Below are positions 10,430 to 19,581 of a stretch of 64,000 bases of DNA, piece after piece. Where the stretch lies: the NCBI RefSeq assembly GCF_003584645.1, contig NZ_AP017928.1, forward strand, positions 3,820,395 to 3,884,394, given 5' to 3'. Below the pieces are notes generated by a model. It made no database searches and was not told where the DNA came from. It saw only the letters and a program-made list of their open reading frames with translations. How positions within the stretch are numbered: position 1 is the stretch's first letter; the number at the start of each line of letters is the position of its first letter. Source of the stretch: Methylocaldum marinum (GTDB lineage: Bacteria > Pseudomonadota > Gammaproteobacteria > Methylococcales > Methylococcaceae). The translations under genes were made by a program, and so were the position numbers.

Positions 10430-10536
10430 GTCGGGAATCCTTTCCCGACGTCATGGCTCGGTCGAGCGTCTTTCGTCGGCAAGGGATTGCCGACCTACGA
10501 TCGGGCACCCTTGTAGGTCGGGAATCCTTTCCCGAC
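10430..10536 (+). repeat. R1 unit split by IS copy B, plus a half unit
   Basis: 10430-10498 is the remainder of the interrupted R1 unit, ending GGGATTGCCGACCTAC. 10513-10536 is a lone GTAGGTCGGGAATCC/TTTCCCGAC arm that may serve as a terminator-like hairpin after the methyltransferase gene. Confidence 0.8.
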
Positions 10537-10554
10537 TGCCGTTTCCGGGATTAA

Positions 10555-11667
10555 TCAGGCATCGGCCTTGGCAATGGTCATGTAAATGTGCACGCAGTCC
10601 ATGCCATGGTTCGCGGGATTCTCGCGCACGAGGTCTTCATAGGCCCGGTAGTAGCGATCGATGATGCCTTGGCGTTCTTCGGCCGGTCGGTCCGGGGAGA
10701 GGGCGCCGAGGAAAGTGCTCTCGGTCCAGGAGCGCAGGGTCGGGATGTACTCCCGGGCGAAGCGCGCGGCGTCCCCGTGTCGGCGGAACTCGGCGGCGAA
10801 CGGACACGGCACGATCCGGGTTTCGCTTTGCTCTAGGCGCAGGCCGGCGCGATACACGGCGCTTCCGGTATCGGTCAGCGGCCGGGTGAATTCGTCCACT
10901 GTCTTGTAATACTGCGGCAGGGTCATGCGCACGTATTCCTCCGTGCCGATGACGCCCTCCGCGGCAAATCGCCGCCAGAGTTCGTTGAAGGTATCGAACA
11001 TGTTGATGCCGCCGGTATTGCCGAGATAGCGGCCGGCCTCGTCCTTGACGAAATTGACCAGCACCAGCCGCCCGCCCGGCGCCAGTTCGCTCGCCCGCTG
11101 CAGCAGGATGGTCTCCCAGTCGCGCCGGCCCTGTTCGGCGAAAGCGGCCAATTCGGCTCCCGAGGCGCCTACGGCATGGATATGGTCGCTGATGTCGCAA
11201 GGCTTGCGGCTGAGCCAATGCATCGCGGTCGCCGAGAAGCCGAGGTCCAGGGTTGCGGCGGGGAGGATCCGGCGGTAGAAGGAGGTGGCCGAAGCCAGCA
11301 CGTACACGTCTTCGGCCTGGTCGAGGTAGCTCGGGAGCGGGGTCAGACCATGGACGATGCGGAACAGGCTGTTGAAATCGTTGCGGGGCTGGTCGGTGTA
11401 GACCACCGAAATCGGCCGCTCCGGCCAGCGGGCGCGGGCGGTGCCGATCGCCTGCCGCACCAGGTCGAGCGAGGTGCCGCCGTCGGCGCAGCCCATGTCG
11501 GAGAAGGTGAAGGGCAGGGCCGGAGCCCGGTCCGGCAGCCGGGAGATCGCATCGATAATCAACGGGATGGCGCTGTCGATCACGTCCTTGGCGCCTTTGG
11601 TGACGGTCGAATAATAGCCGTCGCCCCGCATGGCGACGTTTACTGCGTGCTTGCTCTGATCGGCCAT
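10555..11667 (-). CDS. SABATH-family carboxyl methyltransferase
   Basis: A 370-residue SAM-dependent methyltransferase of the SABATH family (salicylate, benzoic and theobromine type). It shows the SAM-binding DMGCADGGTS (57-66), NDFNSLF (96-102) and SATAMHW (145-151), the counterpart of the plant S-x-x-x-HWLS substrate motif. SABATH enzymes put a methyl group on a carboxylate (or ring nitrogen) of small aromatic or terpenoid acids. As the last gene of a kynurenine operon, likely substrates are anthranilate, 3-hydroxyanthranilate, kynurenine or a pyridine acid (inference). The start at 11667 follows GAGGAGAGC; the stop of kmo lies 32 bases upstream (11699). The family is well known in plants and much rarer in bacteria. 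Confidence 0.85.
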   Translation of the reverse strand: MADQSKHAVNVAMRGDGYYSTVTKGAKDVIDSAIPLIIDAISRLPDRAPALPFTFSDMGCADGGTSLDLVRQAIGTARARWPERPISVVYTDQPRNDFNSLFRIVHGLTPLPSYLDQAEDVYVLASATSFYRRILPAATLDLGFSATAMHWLSRKPCDISDHIHAVGASGAELAAFAEQGRRDWETILLQRASELAPGGRLVLVNFVKDEAGRYLGNTGGINMFDTFNELWRRFAAEGVIGTEEYVRMTLPQYYKTVDEFTRPLTDTGSAVYRAGLRLEQSETRIVPCPFAAEFRRHGDAARFAREYIPTLRSWTESTFLGALSPDRPAEERQGIIDRYYRAYEDLVRENPANHGMDCVHIYMTIAKADA

Positions 11668-11698
11668 TTGCTCTCCTCTTGTTGATTGGAATGAAAGG

Positions 11699-13072
11699 CT
11701 AGTAGTCATTGTACTCGGTCATTGAGGCTGCCGGCTGCAGGCGTTCCGCGACGAGCCGGTCGGCCAACGCGAGATCCGCGTCGTCCACGCGGTTTATCGG
11801 TTTCGACAGCCGCTCGATGATCCCGGCCTGGATATCGCCCCGTGTTTTGGCGACGGCATAGGGAATGCGGTGAAACATGACCATGGCGTAGCGCGGGATG
11901 AACCGGCCGGGATGGCGCTCCTCGAGCAGCCACTCGATGTGCTTGCGCAAGTGAAACTTGGGGTCGCGGACGGAGTCGCGCATCTCCACGTAGTTTTCCA
12001 ATGCCATGTCGGCAATGGCCTCGGCGTTCGGCTTTCTCCGGGCTTCGAAGTCGAGATAGAGGCTTTCGAAGTCCTCGTGCTCGTCGAGCAGGCGGTCGAG
12101 GACGACGCAATCCTCGAAGGCGCAGTTCATGCCTTGCCCATGAAAAGGCACCACCGCATGGGCGGCATCGCCCAGGATCAGCGCCTTGTCGGCGACATGC
12201 CAGGGAAAGCAGCGGATCGTGCCCAGGACCCCGGTGGGATGGTTCAGGAAATCATGAACCGGGTCGGCCATCAGGGGAAGCGCGTCGGCAAACTCGGTCT
12301 CGAAAAAACCCAGGACGGCCGGTTCGTCCGCGAGCGTCCGGAAACTCTCGGGACCCGAATGCGGCAGGAACAAGGTGGCGGTAAAACTGCCGTCCCGATT
12401 GGGCAGGGCGATCAGCATGAAGTCGCCGCGCGGCCAGATATGCAGGGCATTCTTCTCCAACGCGAAGCTGCCGTCGGGCCTCGGTGGAATGGCCAATTCC
12501 TTGTAGCCGTGCGGCAGATGCTCGTCGCGGCAGTCGATGCCTTTCTGAACAATCATCACCCGGCGCACCGCCGAGCCCGCGCCGTCGGTGCCGATCACGG
12601 TCTCGAACGGGACGGTGCGCCGGTGTCCGTCCGCTTCCCGATGGAGTTGCAGGAGCCGGTCCTTGAAATCCAGTTCCTCGCATTTTTCGCCGAAAAAAAG
12701 CTGCGCTCCGGCGGCCTCGGCCCCATCGAGCAGGATCTTGTTGAGCACGGCTCTTTCAACCGAATAATGGACCGCGGATTCGTCGCGGCCGTAAGGCTGA
12801 TAGAGCAGATTGCCCTCCCGGTCGTGAATCATGCGGCCCGGCATGGCGACCAGATGTCTTTCGATTTCGCCATACAGCCCGACCGCCTTCAGGGCATGAA
12901 TGCCGCGAACGGACAAGGACAGATTGATCGAGCGGCCCGCCGGTATCCGGTGTTTGCGCATGTCCGGCAGGCGTTCGAAAACCCGCACGGGAAACCGCCG
13001 CCGGGCCAGGAATACGGCGAGCAGACACCCGGCGAGTCCGCCGCCGATCAGCGTGATTTCTTTAACCTTCAT
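11699..13072 (-). CDS. kmo: Kynurenine 3-monooxygenase
   Basis: A 457-residue FAD hydroxylase converting L-kynurenine to 3-hydroxykynurenine with NADPH and O2. It has the N-terminal Rossmann GGGLAG (10-15), then RAVLNKILLD, then the GD motif LILGDAAHAVVPFHGQGMN (from 298). The C-terminal hydrophobic region contains the MFHRIPYAVA stretch of KMO proteins. The start overlaps the end of kynU by 11 bases. The order kynU-kmo, with the pathway genes upstream, leaves little doubt. Confidence 0.93.
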   Translation of the reverse strand: MKVKEITLIGGGLAGCLLAVFLARRRFPVRVFERLPDMRKHRIPAGRSINLSLSVRGIHALKAVGLYGEIERHLVAMPGRMIHDREGNLLYQPYGRDESAVHYSVERAVLNKILLDGAEAAGAQLFFGEKCEELDFKDRLLQLHREADGHRRTVPFETVIGTDGAGSAVRRVMIVQKGIDCRDEHLPHGYKELAIPPRPDGSFALEKNALHIWPRGDFMLIALPNRDGSFTATLFLPHSGPESFRTLADEPAVLGFFETEFADALPLMADPVHDFLNHPTGVLGTIRCFPWHVADKALILGDAAHAVVPFHGQGMNCAFEDCVVLDRLLDEHEDFESLYLDFEARRKPNAEAIADMALENYVEMRDSVRDPKFHLRKHIEWLLEERHPGRFIPRYAMVMFHRIPYAVAKTRGDIQAGIIERLSKPINRVDDADLALADRLVAERLQPAASMTEYNDY

Positions 13073-14510
13073 CGTCGAGTACTCCCTCGAGCCGCTCCAC
13101 GAAATCGAAGACCTCGGCGTAGCGGTTGTAAAACGGGACCGGCGCCACGCGGATCACGTCGGGTTCGCGCCAATCGCAAGCGATTCCGGAGGCGATCAAG
13201 GCGTCGTAGACCTCCTTGCCCGGCTTGTCGAAGCACAGGTCTTTTTCCCTCACCCTAAATCCCTCTCCCAGAGGGCGAGGGACTTGAACTCCCCTCTCCC
13301 GAACTTCAAAACGCCCTCTCCCTTTGGGAGAGGGTCGGGTGAGGGTCTTGGAGAGGGGCAGGGGGTGAGGGCATGGGGCCGGCGTATGTCCGCCATCCCC
13401 TTTCAGCCTGATCGAAAGCTGGCAGCCCCGGGCGTTGGATTCCGATGGCGTGAGAATCGTGATCCGGTCTCCACAGCGCTCGTTCAGTAAAGCCTCCAGA
13501 TAACCGGTCAAGCTTTCCGACTTCGCCCGCAATGCGTCCATTCCCGCCTGATCGAACAGATCCAGTGAAGCGAGCAAAGGTGCCAGGGAAAGGATAGGCG
13601 GATTGCTGAGCTGCCAGCCCTCGGCGCCGGGCAAGGGGTTGAACCTCGGCGGCATGACGAACCGGGTGGATTTGTCGTGTCCCCACCAGCCGGCGAAGCG
13701 GGGAAGATCGAAGCGTTCGGCATGGCGCTCGTGGACGAAGCAGCCGGCGACCGCTCCGGGTCCCGCGTTCAGATATTTGTAGGAACACCAGACGGCGAAA
13801 TCAGCGTTCCAGTCGTGCAGTTTCAAGACCAGATTGCCCACGGCGTGGGCCAGGTCGAAACCGACCACGCAGCCTTTCCGGTGCCCGCTCTCGGCGATTT
13901 CGGCCATGGCGAAGGCTTGTCCCGTGTAGAACTGAAGGCCCGGCCACAGGATTAGCGCGATGCCGTCGCCTTCCCGTTCGATGAGATCCAATACGTCCGC
14001 CGTGCGTAGCGCCGCCTCGCCCGGACGTGCCTTGGCCTCGATCAGCGATTCGTCCGGATCGAAGCCGTGAAAGGCGATCTGGGATGCCACGGCGTAGCGG
14101 TCCGAGGGGAAAGCGTGCTCCTCGATCAGGATTTTGTGGCGTTCCGGCGTCGGACGGTAAAAGCTCACCATCAGAAGATGCAGGTTGACCGTCAGCGAGT
14201 TCATCGCCGCCGTTTCGACCGGCAGGGCGCCCACCAGCCGGGCCAGCTTCTCGGTCGCGAATTCATGGTAAGGCAGCCAGGGACGATCTCCCTCGAAGTG
14301 GCCCCGCACCCCCATCCGCGCCCACGCGGCCAGCACCTCCTCCGCGTAGCTCCGCGCCGATTTCGGCTGAAGTCCCAGGGAGTTGCCGCAGAAATAAATC
14401 TCTTCCGAGCCGTCTTCGCGCTTCGGAATATGGAAGCAATCCCGGTAGGAACCGAGCGCGTCGGCGCGGTCCATCGCTTCGGCGAGTGATCGGTGGGCTT
14501 CGAAGCTCAT
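13062..14510 (-). CDS. kynU: Kynureninase carrying an in-frame repeat insertion
   Basis: A 482-residue PLP enzyme (family about 415-430) that cleaves kynurenine or 3-hydroxykynurenine to anthranilate or 3-hydroxyanthranilate plus alanine. It shows YFCGNSLGL, VGFDLAHAVGN and the PLP lysine K245 in SYKYLNAGPG. The C-terminus ends CDWREPDVIRVAPVPFYNRY as expected. Between GCQLSIRLKG (about 371) and KPGKEVYDAL (about 429) lies a foreign Pro/Arg-rich stretch of about 55 residues, encoded by the R2 repeat in frame. It sits near the small C-terminal domain, so activity is uncertain. The ATG overlaps the previous stop (ATGA), with GGAGG upstream. Confidence 0.92.
   Translation of the reverse strand: MSFEAHRSLAEAMDRADALGSYRDCFHIPKREDGSEEIYFCGNSLGLQPKSARSYAEEVLAAWARMGVRGHFEGDRPWLPYHEFATEKLARLVGALPVETAAMNSLTVNLHLLMVSFYRPTPERHKILIEEHAFPSDRYAVASQIAFHGFDPDESLIEAKARPGEAALRTADVLDLIEREGDGIALILWPGLQFYTGQAFAMAEIAESGHRKGCVVGFDLAHAVGNLVLKLHDWNADFAVWCSYKYLNAGPGAVAGCFVHERHAERFDLPRFAGWWGHDKSTRFVMPPRFNPLPGAEGWQLSNPPILSLAPLLASLDLFDQAGMDALRAKSESLTGYLEALLNERCGDRITILTPSESNARGCQLSIRLKGDGGHTPAPCPHPLPLSKTLTRPSPKGRGRFEVRERGVQVPRPLGEGFRVREKDLCFDKPGKEVYDALIASGIACDWREPDVIRVAPVPFYNRYAEVFDFVERLEGVLDDEG
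13235..13390 (-). repeat. R2 palindromic repeat inside kynU
   Basis: It contains CCCTCTCCCAGAGGGCGAGGG and CGCCCTCTCCCTTTGGGAGAG palindromes. About 60 bp are nearly identical, in reverse orientation, to 8745-8810. No stop codon arises in the kynU frame. Confidence 0.85.
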
Positions 14511-15325
14511 GGAACCTCCACGGGGTAGATCAGCGGCCGGCTGGATACCGCATCGCCGAGGAAAGGCGCGACTTGAAGCTCGAGCAGGTAATGGCCGTCC
14601 CGAATATCGTCGGCCGCGAAGACGAGTTCGGTGATCGTTCGGAACGGCGCCTCGCAGCGATTCAACTCGCGCGCGTCGGGCGGCAGTCCCCAAAAAATGC
14701 GGTGATTCGACAGCCGGCCCTCGTCGTCCATGCGGTCGACCGACGGAATATCCACCAAGAGATGTTCCACGCCCCGGCGGACGATTTCCGCCATCGCCTC
14801 GTTGGAACAATAAGGCGCCGTGACATAGCGCCGTGTTCGTTTGGACGGTGAATTGGGGAGCGTGCGGATGACGAGCGCTTGGTGAAACTCTTCGTCGTCC
14901 AGCCTCTTCAGCTTTTCGATGAGCGTCCGCCGGGTAATCAGCCTGTCGTCGTCGGTCTTGTCCGGGATGTAGCTCTCCGGACAATCCGCGCCTTGTTCGG
15001 GTTCCACCGAAATCAGGGTGGCCGGAATCCAGGCGTCCTTCAGAATTTCGGTAACCGACAAATCCTGATCCACGATATGGCCCACGCATTCGGTATGGGT
15101 GCCGTGGCAGTGGGGAATGAATCGGTATTCCTTCACGTTGCAGCTGCCGCCGCGCCGGGTATCTCCGACGAACCAGGCGTTCTCCACCGTGCGCATGCCG
15201 GCGGGCGGCAGGCCGAAGGCGCTGAGTCCTGCGCCGTCGAAGGCGACGGGAATGGACAGGTCGAAGTATTTCGACGAATCGATTCGGAACACCCGTGGCC
15301 CGATATGGACGTCGACGGCGGTCAT
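14507..15325 (-). CDS. Cyclase-family hydrolase, probable kynurenine formamidase
   Basis: A 272-residue protein of the cyclase/KynB fold (Pfam Cyclase). The diagnostic metal motif appears as [14 protein letters not shown] (H-x-GTH-x-E, where most members have D). In this operon it should hydrolyse N-formylkynurenine to kynurenine, which is what KynB does; sequence similarity to classic KynB (about 210 residues) looks modest, so this assignment leans on context. The start at 15325 overlaps the ACMSD stop (ATGA), and the stop overlaps the kynU start. Cytosolic. Confidence 0.78.
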   Translation of the reverse strand: MTAVDVHIGPRVFRIDSSKYFDLSIPVAFDGAGLSAFGLPPAGMRTVENAWFVGDTRRGGSCNVKEYRFIPHCHGTHTECVGHIVDQDLSVTEILKDAWIPATLISVEPEQGADCPESYIPDKTDDDRLITRRTLIEKLKRLDDEEFHQALVIRTLPNSPSKRTRRYVTAPYCSNEAMAEIVRRGVEHLLVDIPSVDRMDDEGRLSNHRIFWGLPPDARELNRCEAPFRTITELVFAADDIRDGHYLLELQVAPFLGDAVSSRPLIYPVEVP

Positions 15326-16332
15326 GTGAAGGAATCCGCTGTCATGCCGAGCCATTCCAAAGCGGTGCCGTGAAATAGCCGCGCCTTGGTCGACTGCGGT
15401 AGTTCCATCTCGGCGATCATCTTGCCGGGCTGAAGCTCTCCGAGCGGGAACGGATAGTCGGAACCGAGGGCGATGGCATTCTCGCCCAGGAGATCGATCA
15501 GGCACTGCAAGAGGTGCGAATCGTTGACGCATGAGTCCACATAGAAGCGTCCCAGGTATTCGCTCGGCCCGACGGCATTATCCACGGCGCAAAGATCGGG
15601 ACGCACCTCGAAACCGTGCTGAATACGGCCGAAAGTGCCTGGAAACGCCCCGCCGCCATGGGCGAACGCGACCCGCAGCCGGGGAAACTTCTCGAAGACG
15701 CCGCCGAAGATCATCGAGCAGATCGCCAAGGCGGTTTCCGCGGGCATGCCGACCAGCCAGCTCAGCCAGTATTTCTTCATCCGCTCGTTGGCCAAGACAT
15801 CCCAGGGGTGCACGAAGAGGGCCGCTCCCAAATCTTCCGCTGCCTCGTAGACAGGGAAGAAAAGCGTCTCGTTCAGGTTGAGGCCGTTGACGTGCGTGCC
15901 GATTTCGGCGCCCGCCAATTTGAGATCGCGGACGCAACGCTCCAGCTCCCGGACGGCGAGACCCGGCGCCTGCATGGGCAGGGTGCCCAGCCCGACGAAG
16001 CGCTTGGGAAACTCGGCGACGACGCCGGCGATGTGATCGTTCAGTAGCTTCGAAAGGTCGAGCGTATGCTCCGGTTTCGCCCAATAAGAGAACATGACCG
16101 GCACGGTGGAAAGCACTTGAACCTGCACGCCGAATTCGTCGTAATCCTTGAGCCGCGTCCCGGCATCCCAGCAGTTGCTCCGGATTTCCCGGAAGCATTC
16201 GCCGTCCTTGAGCATTCGGGCGCAGCCCGGCCGGTAATGATCGAGCTGCATGAATCCGCCATAGCCATACCGCTCCCGAAGATCGGGCCAGTTCTTCGGG
16301 AGGATGTGGGTATGGATGTCGATTTTGAGCAT
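15322..16332 (-). CDS. 2-amino-3-carboxymuconate-6-semialdehyde decarboxylase (ACMSD)
   Basis: A 336-residue amidohydrolase-fold zinc enzyme. [12 protein letters not shown] gives the H7-x-H9 metal pair. Later come LFVHPWD, the [15 protein letters not shown] histidine and the GSDYPFPLG aspartate, all in the order of bacterial ACMSD (NbaD type, about 335 residues). It decarboxylates the unstable dioxygenase product to 2-aminomuconate semialdehyde, diverting it from quinolinate/NAD formation. The start is the ATG at 16332. A DUF559 gene bracketed by repeats separates it from the dioxygenase gene. Confidence 0.92.
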   Translation of the reverse strand: MLKIDIHTHILPKNWPDLRERYGYGGFMQLDHYRPGCARMLKDGECFREIRSNCWDAGTRLKDYDEFGVQVQVLSTVPVMFSYWAKPEHTLDLSKLLNDHIAGVVAEFPKRFVGLGTLPMQAPGLAVRELERCVRDLKLAGAEIGTHVNGLNLNETLFFPVYEAAEDLGAALFVHPWDVLANERMKKYWLSWLVGMPAETALAICSMIFGGVFEKFPRLRVAFAHGGGAFPGTFGRIQHGFEVRPDLCAVDNAVGPSEYLGRFYVDSCVNDSHLLQCLIDLLGENAIALGSDYPFPLGELQPGKMIAEMELPQSTKARLFHGTALEWLGMTADSFT

Positions 16333-16387
16333 GTTTGTTTTCCATGTGCCTAATAATGAGCCGTTCTCAAGCCCCTTCCTTTTTGCG

Positions 16388-16440
16388 AAGTACCGGTCTT
16401 TCTCCCTCTCCCTCCGGGAGAGGGTTGGGGTGAGGGGATT
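16388..16440 (+). repeat. R2 repeat downstream of the DUF559 gene
   Basis: CTCCCTCTCCCTCCGGGAGA followed by GGGTTGGGGTGAGGGG. It forms the distal boundary of the DUF559 insert in the kynurenine operon. Confidence 0.8.
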
Positions 16441-16765
16441 AAACAACTATCGCAATTCGTATTGCCTCCAACACCGCATCAAGATCGTTTAGTACTTCGT
16501 GGTTCCAAAACCGCAACACTCGATAACCCAAAGCCTGTAAGTATCGGGTTCGCTGATTGTCCTGTTCCTGTTGCTCGGTATGCTGTCCACCATCGAGTTC
16601 AATGATCAGCTTCGGTTCTAGGCTGAGGAAATCTGCGATGTAGGGGCCAATAGGTTGTTGCCGGCGGAATTTGCAACCTTGTAGCTGGCGGTTTCTCAAC
16701 CGGCTCCACAATAGTTTCTCCGCATCGGTCTGTTGTTTTCGTAGCGCTCTGGCCAGTTGTTTCAT
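16439..16765 (-). CDS. DUF559 (Vsr-like) endonuclease-domain protein
   Basis: A 108-residue protein of the DUF559 family, a very-short-patch-repair/PD-(D/E)XK-like nuclease fold. It starts [20 protein letters not shown] and continues [20 protein letters not shown], then the catalytic-type stretch IIELDGGQH, then [20 protein letters not shown]. The role of this family is not established. It is bracketed by two R2 repeats (16388-16440 and 16788-16826) and interrupts an otherwise tight kynurenine operon, which suggests insertion as a unit. Confidence 0.88.
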   Translation of the reverse strand: MKQLARALRKQQTDAEKLLWSRLRNRQLQGCKFRRQQPIGPYIADFLSLEPKLIIELDGGQHTEQQEQDNQRTRYLQALGYRVLRFWNHEVLNDLDAVLEAIRIAIVV

Positions 16766-16787
16766 CGGAAGAAAACCTGGATTTGAT

Positions 16788-16910
16788 CCCCTCACCCTGA
16801 CCCTCTCCCGAAGGGAGAGGGAACTTAAGTGTGTAGGATGGGCAAAGCGAAGCGTGCCCATCAAAGCCAGAAATGGATGGGCACGGCCTGCCGGCCTTTG
16901 CCCATCCTAC
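16788..16910. repeat. R2 repeat plus a GTAGGATGGGC palindromic element
   Basis: 16788-16826 is R2 (CCCTCACCCTGACCCTCTCC, then CGAAGGGAGAGGG). 16833-16910 starts GTAGGATGGGCAAAGCGAAG and ends CTTTGCCCATCCTAC, an inverted-terminus element of 78 bp. No gene lies here. Confidence 0.8.
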
Positions 16911-16930
16911 CGTGTGCCGTGAATGTGTAT

Positions 16931-17443
16931 TCAAGGCACCTCCATCACCGTCCCGCACTTCTTGCACGTCCGGTTTTCCTTGCTCGAATAGAACCGCTCG
17001 AAAACTGGGGGTAAGTCTTTCTCGATGTTTTCGAGTTGGAAATACTCCTCGTAGAGCAGATTCGAACAGTTGTCGCAGTACCAGAGGAGACCGTCTTTTT
17101 CCGAAGGTCTTCGTTTCCGCTCGATGACCAGCCCTACCGTGTCGGCGAAACGCTGTGGGGAATGGGGGATGCGCGGCGGTAGCAGGAAGATATCGCCTTC
17201 CCGGATGCGGATGTCCTTGGGTTTCCCGTCCTCCATGATCTTGAGAACCATGTCGCCTTCGATCTGGTAGAAGAACTCCTCGCCTTCGTCGTAGTGATAA
17301 TCCTTGCGGCGGTTGGGTCCGCCCACCACCATGATGATGAATTCCGTGTCCTCGAACACCTGTTTGTTGCAGACCGGGGGCTTGAGCAGATGGCGGTGTT
17401 GGTCTATCCACTCACGGAAGTTGAAAGGCTTGAGTTCTCTCAC
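16931..17443 (-). CDS. nbaC: 3-hydroxyanthranilate 3,4-dioxygenase
   Basis: A 170-residue iron cupin that opens the ring of 3-hydroxyanthranilate with O2. Iron ligands are H50, E56 and H94 ([19 protein letters not shown]). The bacterial/fungal-type rubredoxin-like zinc site is present as CDNC (123-126) and CKKC (160-163), so it is the full-length bacterial form. The product feeds ACMSD. It lies 15 bases after the RidA-type gene, in the same operon. Confidence 0.95.
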   Translation of the reverse strand: MRELKPFNFREWIDQHRHLLKPPVCNKQVFEDTEFIIMVVGGPNRRKDYHYDEGEEFFYQIEGDMVLKIMEDGKPKDIRIREGDIFLLPPRIPHSPQRFADTVGLVIERKRRPSEKDGLLWYCDNCSNLLYEEYFQLENIEKDLPPVFERFYSSKENRTCKKCGTVMEVP

Positions 17444-17458
17444 GGCGATTCTCCGCTT

Positions 17459-17884
17459 TCATTCGATGGTCGCGATGCACTTCAGCTCGATCGCGATGGG
17501 GGTCGGCAACCGCGACACTTCGACGGTCGTCCGGCAGGGCTGATTGGTCCTGAAGTATTCCGCGTAAAGTCGGTTGTAAGCCGGAAAATCCTTTTCCATA
17601 TCGGTCAGGAAAACAGTGACGTCCACCAGCTTGTCCCAATGGGAGCCCGCTTCCTCAAGGATCAGCCGCACATTCTCGAACACCGAGCGGCACTGCGCCT
17701 CGATATCGTAGGCCGCGATGTTCCCGTCCTCGTCCAGCTCGACGCCCGGAATCGCCTTGCTGCCGCGTTTTCTCGGCCCGACCCCGGACAGGAACAAGAG
17801 ATTGCCCACTCGTCTCGCATGGGGATAGAGCCCCACGGGTTCCGGTGCTTTGTCCGAGTCGATACGCTGACCCGTCATGCGCAC
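17459..17884 (-). CDS. RidA/YjgF-family protein, probable 2-aminomuconate deaminase
   Basis: A 141-residue RidA-fold trimeric enzyme. GLYPHARRVGNLLFLSGVG, CRSVFENVRLILEEAGS and a late arginine in PCRTTVEVSRLP match the family, whose arginine binds the substrate carboxylate. Members with a LYPHARRVG start occur in 2-aminomuconate pathways as deaminases (AmnD-like). Placed between the semialdehyde dehydrogenase and the dioxygenase, deamination of 2-aminomuconate to 4-oxalocrotonate is the likely reaction. Confidence 0.85.
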   Translation of the reverse strand: MRMTGQRIDSDKAPEPVGLYPHARRVGNLLFLSGVGPRKRGSKAIPGVELDEDGNIAAYDIEAQCRSVFENVRLILEEAGSHWDKLVDVTVFLTDMEKDFPAYNRLYAEYFRTNQPCRTTVEVSRLPTPIAIELKCIATIE

Positions 17885-18133
17885 TATCCTCCGAAACTAA
17901 TAGTCAAGAAAGTAAAGAGCCCCCTCTCCCTCTGGGACAAATCGGCAGGGCGAGGCGCAACGCGACGAGCGGGCAGGCCAGGGATGGGCTGCCCCGGACT
18001 CGCGAGCGAAGCAGGACGGCGTCGCGTGGCGAGGCCGATTTGCACGCGCGAGCGCCGCTTGCGGCTCCGCACAGGGGACGTGCGGAGTGATTGGGTTGGG
18101 GTGAGGGCAATTCGAATAGGGCTTTACCTTCCT
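17885..18133. repeat. R2 repeat apparently split by about 145 bp
   Basis: No gene. CCCTCTCCCTCTGGG (from 17921) and GGGTTGGGGTGAGGGC (ending 18109) are the two ends of an R2 repeat. The sequence between contains GCGAGGCGCAACGCGACGAG and further GCGAGCG-type inverted segments (ACAAATCGGC near 17936, GGCCGATTTG near 18030). It looks like a second small palindromic element nested in the first. Confidence 0.6.
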
Positions 18134-19579
18134 TTACGCACAGTAAACGCAGACGTTCTTGGCTTCGGTGAAAAACTTGAGCGCCTCGAAGCCGCCTTCC
18201 CGCCCCACGCCCGATTGCTTCATGCCGCCGAACGGCGTCCGTAGGTCGCGGAGCAGCCAGCAGTTGATCCAGATCACCCCGGAATGGATCCGGTTCGCGA
18301 GGCGATGACAGCGCTTGAGGCTTTCGCTCCAGACCGTGGCGGAAAGTCCATACATCGTGCTGTTGGCATACTCGACCGCTTCGTCTTCGTGATCGAAAGG
18401 CATCAGGGTGACCACGGGGCCGAAGATTTCCTCCTGATTGACCCGGCAGTCCGGGGAGAGGCCTTCGATGATGGTCGGCTCGACGAAAAAGCCGTTTTCG
18501 CAACGGCCCTCCAGACGCACCCGCTTGCCGCCGGTCAGGATCCGCCCGCCCTCGGTCTGCGCCAGGTCGATGTAGGACAGCACCTTGCGGAGGTGGCTTT
18601 CCGAAATGAGCGCGCCGACGTCGCTGTCTCCGCTCAGGGGATCGGCCACGCGCAGCGCCCGGGTCCGTTGCAGGAACTCGTCCCTGAACGTTTCGTAGAT
18701 CGGCCGTTCGACGAAGATTCGCGATCCCGACAGACAAATCTCGCCCTGATTGAGGAAGGATGAGCGGACCGTGGTACTCACCGCCCGTTCGAAATCGCAG
18801 TCGGCGAAGATGATGTTCGGATTCTTGCCGCCCAGTTCCAGGGAGAGCTTTTTGAACTTAGGGGCCGCTATCCCGGCGATCCGGGCTCCGGTTTGGGTAC
18901 CGCCGGTGAAGGAGATGGCCTCCACGTTCGGATGCTCGACCAGGCTTTGCCCGGCCTTGGCGCCGGTGCCGTGGACGATGTTCAAAACCCCCGGCGGAAG
19001 CCCCGCTTCCCGGCAGATTTCCGAGAGGTAAAACGCCGTCATCGGCGTCAGCTCCGAGGGCTTGGCGACGACCGTGTTCCCCGCCGCCAGCGCGGGCGCC
19101 ACTTTCCAGGTAAAGAGATAAAGCGGAAGGTTCCAGGGCGAGATGCAGCCGACCACGCCGAGCGGCACGCGGAGCGTGTAATTCAGCGCCTGGCTGCCCA
19201 TGGCGTGGGATTCGGAAAAGAAATGCTGGATGGCGGAGCTGAAGAATTGGAAATTGGCCGCGGCTCTCGGGATGTCGATCTGGCGCGCCGCGCTCAGAGG
19301 CTTTCCGACATCGACCGATTCGGCGCGGGCGAGCGCGTCGGCCTTGGCTTCGATGAGATCCGCGATCCGGCGCAGCAGCCTGGATCGCTCTTCCAGCGGA
19401 GCCTCGGCCCAGGCGGGAAATGCCTTCTTCGCGGCCGCCACGGCCCGGTCGATATCGGCGGCATCGGAATCCGCTACTTCCGAATAGCAGCGGCCAGTGG
19501 CCGGCTCAATGTTTTCGAGGTAGCGGCCGGAGACGGGCGGAACGAGTTCGCCGGCAATGTAATTCGCGATTCGTTGCAT
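18134..19579 (-). CDS. 2-aminomuconate-6-semialdehyde dehydrogenase
   Basis: A 481-residue NAD-dependent aldehyde dehydrogenase. The NAD-binding region contains SPWNLPLYLFTWKVAPAL and FTGGTQTG. The general base is E248 (LELGGKNPN) and the nucleophile C282 (NQGEICLSG). The length and the ISPWNLPL motif fit the ALDH8/AmnC-NbaE group acting on 2-aminomuconate semialdehyde and 2-hydroxymuconate semialdehyde. The position next to ACMSD pathway genes supports the first. It lies 2 bases after the SDR gene. Confidence 0.9.
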   Translation of the reverse strand: MQRIANYIAGELVPPVSGRYLENIEPATGRCYSEVADSDAADIDRAVAAAKKAFPAWAEAPLEERSRLLRRIADLIEAKADALARAESVDVGKPLSAARQIDIPRAAANFQFFSSAIQHFFSESHAMGSQALNYTLRVPLGVVGCISPWNLPLYLFTWKVAPALAAGNTVVAKPSELTPMTAFYLSEICREAGLPPGVLNIVHGTGAKAGQSLVEHPNVEAISFTGGTQTGARIAGIAAPKFKKLSLELGGKNPNIIFADCDFERAVSTTVRSSFLNQGEICLSGSRIFVERPIYETFRDEFLQRTRALRVADPLSGDSDVGALISESHLRKVLSYIDLAQTEGGRILTGGKRVRLEGRCENGFFVEPTIIEGLSPDCRVNQEEIFGPVVTLMPFDHEDEAVEYANSTMYGLSATVWSESLKRCHRLANRIHSGVIWINCWLLRDLRTPFGGMKQSGVGREGGFEALKFFTEAKNVCVYCA

Positions 19580-19581
19580 AT

